Positions 62,068 through 64,000 of a stretch of DNA of 64,000 nucleotides are shown piece after piece (position 1 is the stretch's first letter; each line of letters begins with the position of its first letter). The translations under genes and the position numbers were made by a program. The DNA is from Mycolicibacterium hodleri (GTDB lineage Bacteria > Actinomycetota > Actinomycetes > Mycobacteriales > Mycobacteriaceae): contig NZ_RCZG01000014.1 of the NCBI RefSeq assembly GCF_006439015.1, positions 1-64,000 of the forward strand, written 5' to 3'. Below the pieces are notes generated by a model. The model did not search any database. It was not told where the DNA came from and saw only the letters and a list, made by a program, of their open reading frames with translations.

Positions 62068-62745
62068 TTAGAAGGCGTCGCTCGGGACGTCGGTTTCCTT
62101 GCCAAGGAGGGCCTCCACGATCCGGTCCGCGACCGCGTCTGGGTCCAGGCCGGTCGGCAGCTTTGGTGGCTCGCCGGCGATGGCACGATTCGCCAGACCG
62201 GTCTCGGTATGGGGTGGTCGGACGTCAACCACGCGGATCTTGCGCCGCCTGGCCTCCCCGCGCACGGCGGTGAACAGGGCGGCCGTCGCGGCCTTGGCCG
62301 CCGAGTAGACGGCCATGTTGGGCAGCGGCTTCTCCGCCACCACGGCGCTGATGCCAAGGATCACGCCGCCGGCCTCCATTACCGGTAACGCCGCGCGAAT
62401 GAGCCGCAGCGGAGCGAGGAAGTCGATCAGCAACAGGTCGTCGACGGTGTCGTCGTCGATGTCGGTCACGGCGCCGAATGCCACCACTCCCGCCGCGATC
62501 ACCAGCCCGTCGAGCCGTCCGTGCCTCTCGACCGCGGCGGCCACCACCGATCGAGGGGCATCCGGCTCACGCAGATCGGCCGTCACGGCGTGGGCGCCGT
62601 CGATCCCGAGGCCTTCGAGGGCGTCAGCCGAGCGACCGCTGACCGTGACGTCGGCGCCGCGATCGGCCAGCAGGCGCGCGATGCGGGAACCGAGGGCGCC
62701 GGTGGCGCCGACGACCAGGAAGGCCTTGCCGGAGATGTCACTCAC
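62068..62745 (-). CDS. Short-chain dehydrogenase/reductase
   Basis: This 225-residue classical SDR has the Rossmann motif VVGATGALGSRIA, catalytic-type YSAAK (VYSAAKAATAALF) and an SAVV segment. The DVRPPHTETGLANR loop is the usual post-catalytic region. The cofactor (NADP suggested by SGRS) and substrate are not known. It is convergent with clpB. Confidence 0.9.
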   Translation of the reverse strand: MSDISGKAFLVVGATGALGSRIARLLADRGADVTVSGRSADALEGLGIDGAHAVTADLREPDAPRSVVAAAVERHGRLDGLVIAAGVVAFGAVTDIDDDTVDDLLLIDFLAPLRLIRAALPVMEAGGVILGISAVVAEKPLPNMAVYSAAKAATAALFTAVRGEARRRKIRVVDVRPPHTETGLANRAIAGEPPKLPTGLDPDAVADRIVEALLGKETDVPSDAF

Positions 62746-62854
62746 CCGACAAGTGTGCCCGCTGACCCGAGTGAACAGGCCTGACGAGGCGTGACCGGTT
62801 TGTGATCCTCATCAGTTCGGGCGAAACCGGTACCAACCAGTAGGCTGGGGCACA

Positions 62855-63661
62855 ATGGTCCCGCTCTGGTTCACGCTGTCCGCGCTCTGTTTCGTGGGTG
62901 CGGCCGTGCTGCTGTACGTCGACCTGGACAAACGACGTGGCCTCGGCAGGCGGCGAAAGTCGTGGGCGAAGTCCCATGGCTTCGACTACGAGACCGAGTC
63001 GACCGACATCGTGAAGCGCTGGAAGCGCGGCGTCATGTCTACGGTCGGCGACGTATCCGCCAAGAACGTGGTCCTCGGGCAAATTCGCGGCGAGGCCGTC
63101 TTCATCTTCGATCTGGAAGACGTAGCGACGGTCATTGCGCTGCACCGCAAGGTCGGCACCAACGTCGTGGTCGACGTGCGACTCAAGGACATCAAGGAAC
63201 CGCGCGAGAGCGATATCTGGCTTCTCGGTGCCATCGGCCCGCGGATGGTCTACTCCACCAACCTCGACGCCGCACGTCGCGCGTGCGATCGCCGCATGGT
63301 GACGTTCGCTCACGCCGCGCCCGATTGCGCCGAGATCATGTGGAACGAGCAGCACTGGACGCTCGTCAGCATGCCGATCACCAGCACCCGTGCCCAGTGG
63401 GACGAGGGCCTGCTGACCGTGCGTCAGTTCAACGATCTCCTTCGCGTGCTGCCACCCATTCCGCAGCCGGGCCAGTCCGGTGTCGGAGGCCAGGCGATCG
63501 CCAGGCGCGGCGGCTCGCCGAGCCGCCCACTGGCGGCGCGTCCCGCGGAGCTGCCTGCAGGCCGCACCGACGCGCCACCGAACCGCGGTGACGTCGGCAG
63601 ATACACCCAACAGCGCCCGCCGGTGCGCAACGGGCACCAGTCGCCGCACTACCAGCGCTGA
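62855..63661 (+). CDS. ttfA: TMM transport factor TtfA (Rv0383c family)
   Basis: The 268-residue protein has one N-terminal membrane anchor (WFTLSALCFVGAAVLLYVDL), a globular part (about 35-190; SHGFDYETESTDIVKRWKRG) and a disordered Pro/Arg/Gly-rich tail. The locus beside clpB and the overall layout match Rv0383c. To my knowledge Rv0383c/MSMEG_0736 is TtfA, which works with MmpL3 to move trehalose monomycolate across the inner membrane. If so, the gene is needed for envelope growth. The 109 nt before it contain the divergent promoter for the SDR gene. Confidence 0.78.
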   Translation: MVPLWFTLSALCFVGAAVLLYVDLDKRRGLGRRRKSWAKSHGFDYETESTDIVKRWKRGVMSTVGDVSAKNVVLGQIRGEAVFIFDLEDVATVIALHRKVGTNVVVDVRLKDIKEPRESDIWLLGAIGPRMVYSTNLDAARRACDRRMVTFAHAAPDCAEIMWNEQHWTLVSMPITSTRAQWDEGLLTVRQFNDLLRVLPPIPQPGQSGVGGQAIARRGGSPSRPLAARPAELPAGRTDAPPNRGDVGRYTQQRPPVRNGHQSPHYQR

Positions 63662-63692
63662 GCCACCGCCAGCGGCAAGTAACCTGTTCGGC

Positions 63693-64000
63693 ATGTCTCG
63701 CCCCATTGCACTGATCACCGGACCGACATCCGGATTGGGGATGGGATTCGCCCGCCGATACGCCCTCGATGGCTATGACCTCGTGTTGGTGGCCCGCGAC
63801 GTCGCACGGCTGCAACTGCTCGCCGCCGAACTGCACGACGAGGCCGGGGCCCACGTCGAGGTGCTGGTCGCCGACCTGGCCGTCGCAGCCGACCGTGCCA
63901 AGGTCGCCGATCGGCTCGCGACTGGTGTCCGAATCCTGGTGAACAACGCCGGATTCGGTACGTCAGGCGAATTCTGGAGTGCGGACCTCGAGATGCTCCA
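63693..64000 (+). CDS. Short-chain dehydrogenase, 3' truncated by the window end
   Basis: The ATG at 63693 opens a frame with MSRPIALITGPTSGLGMGFA, DLVLVARD and LVNNAGFGTSG, the N-terminal half of an SDR (Rossmann TGxxxGxG and NNAG). It runs off the end of the window, so the catalytic Tyr-Lys are not visible. The start lies 31 nt after ttfA, so co-transcription is possible. Confidence 0.85.
   Translation, partial: MSRPIALITGPTSGLGMGFARRYALDGYDLVLVARDVARLQLLAAELHDEAGAHVEVLVADLAVAADRAKVADRLATGVRILVNNAGFGTSGEFWSADLEML

Overview
The window is high-GC actinobacterial DNA. It is almost certainly from a rapidly growing Mycobacterium (Mycolicibacterium). The strongest evidence is gene order: a 13E12/HNH protein, aspC, etfD, iniR, an Rv0340-type gene, iniB, iniA and iniC occur in the M. 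tuberculosis order (Rv0336-Rv0343), with dnaK-grpE-dnaJ-hspR, clpB and ttfA further along. All calls come from reading the sequence. No database search or computed alignment was run.

Region 1 (1-16.4 kb) holds core mycobacterial genes: the 5'-truncated HNH protein, an AlaA-like aminotransferase, the membrane FeS protein EtfD needed for fatty-acid oxidation, and the ini cell-envelope stress locus. Here the LuxR/ATPase regulator iniR is translationally coupled to an upstream gene for an Hsp70-type ATPase with one membrane span and a poly-threonine outer tail. That pair diverges from the Rv0340-type gene. CCCCTAA-type repeats sit upstream of both genes that carry the IniB N-terminal domain and are candidate IniR sites. 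A strong hairpin separates iniB from the dynamin-like iniA and iniC.

Region 2 (15.8-25.4 kb) is a long minus-strand run: metN-metI-metQ, a class II aldolase-like protein, a lipoprotein, zwf, a GH15 trehalase/glucoamylase-like enzyme, a DinB-like protein, an LLM flavin/F420 enzyme and a Thr/Ser-rich membrane protein. Many neighbours overlap or lie within 50 nt.

Region 3 (25.6-39.2 kb) is accessory. It has an esterase lipoprotein, a small secreted protein, a His-rich ureohydrolase with an APC permease, a DUF294-like nucleotidyltransferase, two tandem cyclase-ATPase giants, a methyltransferase and a second APC permease. Decayed aldehyde dehydrogenase and HxlR genes lie in the gaps.

Region 4 (39.2-46.3 kb) is dnaK-grpE-dnaJ-hspR with two HspR-type inverted repeats (HAIR), followed on the other strand by an aldose epimerase, a type II flavohemoglobin and a GAP-family membrane protein.

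Region 5 (46.4-58.4 kb) has three parts. First is a multicopper oxidase lipoprotein with an FG-GAP-like C-terminus. Second is a pair of ClpP-like subunits, one lacking the catalytic serine, convergent with a ClgR/PopR-type regulator whose start codon lies at the centre of a perfect palindrome. Third is a divergent purine-type module: a two-gene molybdenum hydroxylase on one side and guanine deaminase on the other. Each arm ends in a paralogous two-ABM-domain, three-span membrane protein.

Region 6 (58.4-64 kb) has a decayed c-di-GMP (EAL) gene, clpB with a perfect HAIR, a terminator, an SDR, ttfA and a 3'-truncated SDR.

The best candidates for undescribed biology are the ABM membrane proteins bracketing the purine module, the ClpP/pseudo-ClpP/ClgR-like cassette, and the Hsp70-membrane-polyThr protein coupled to IniR.
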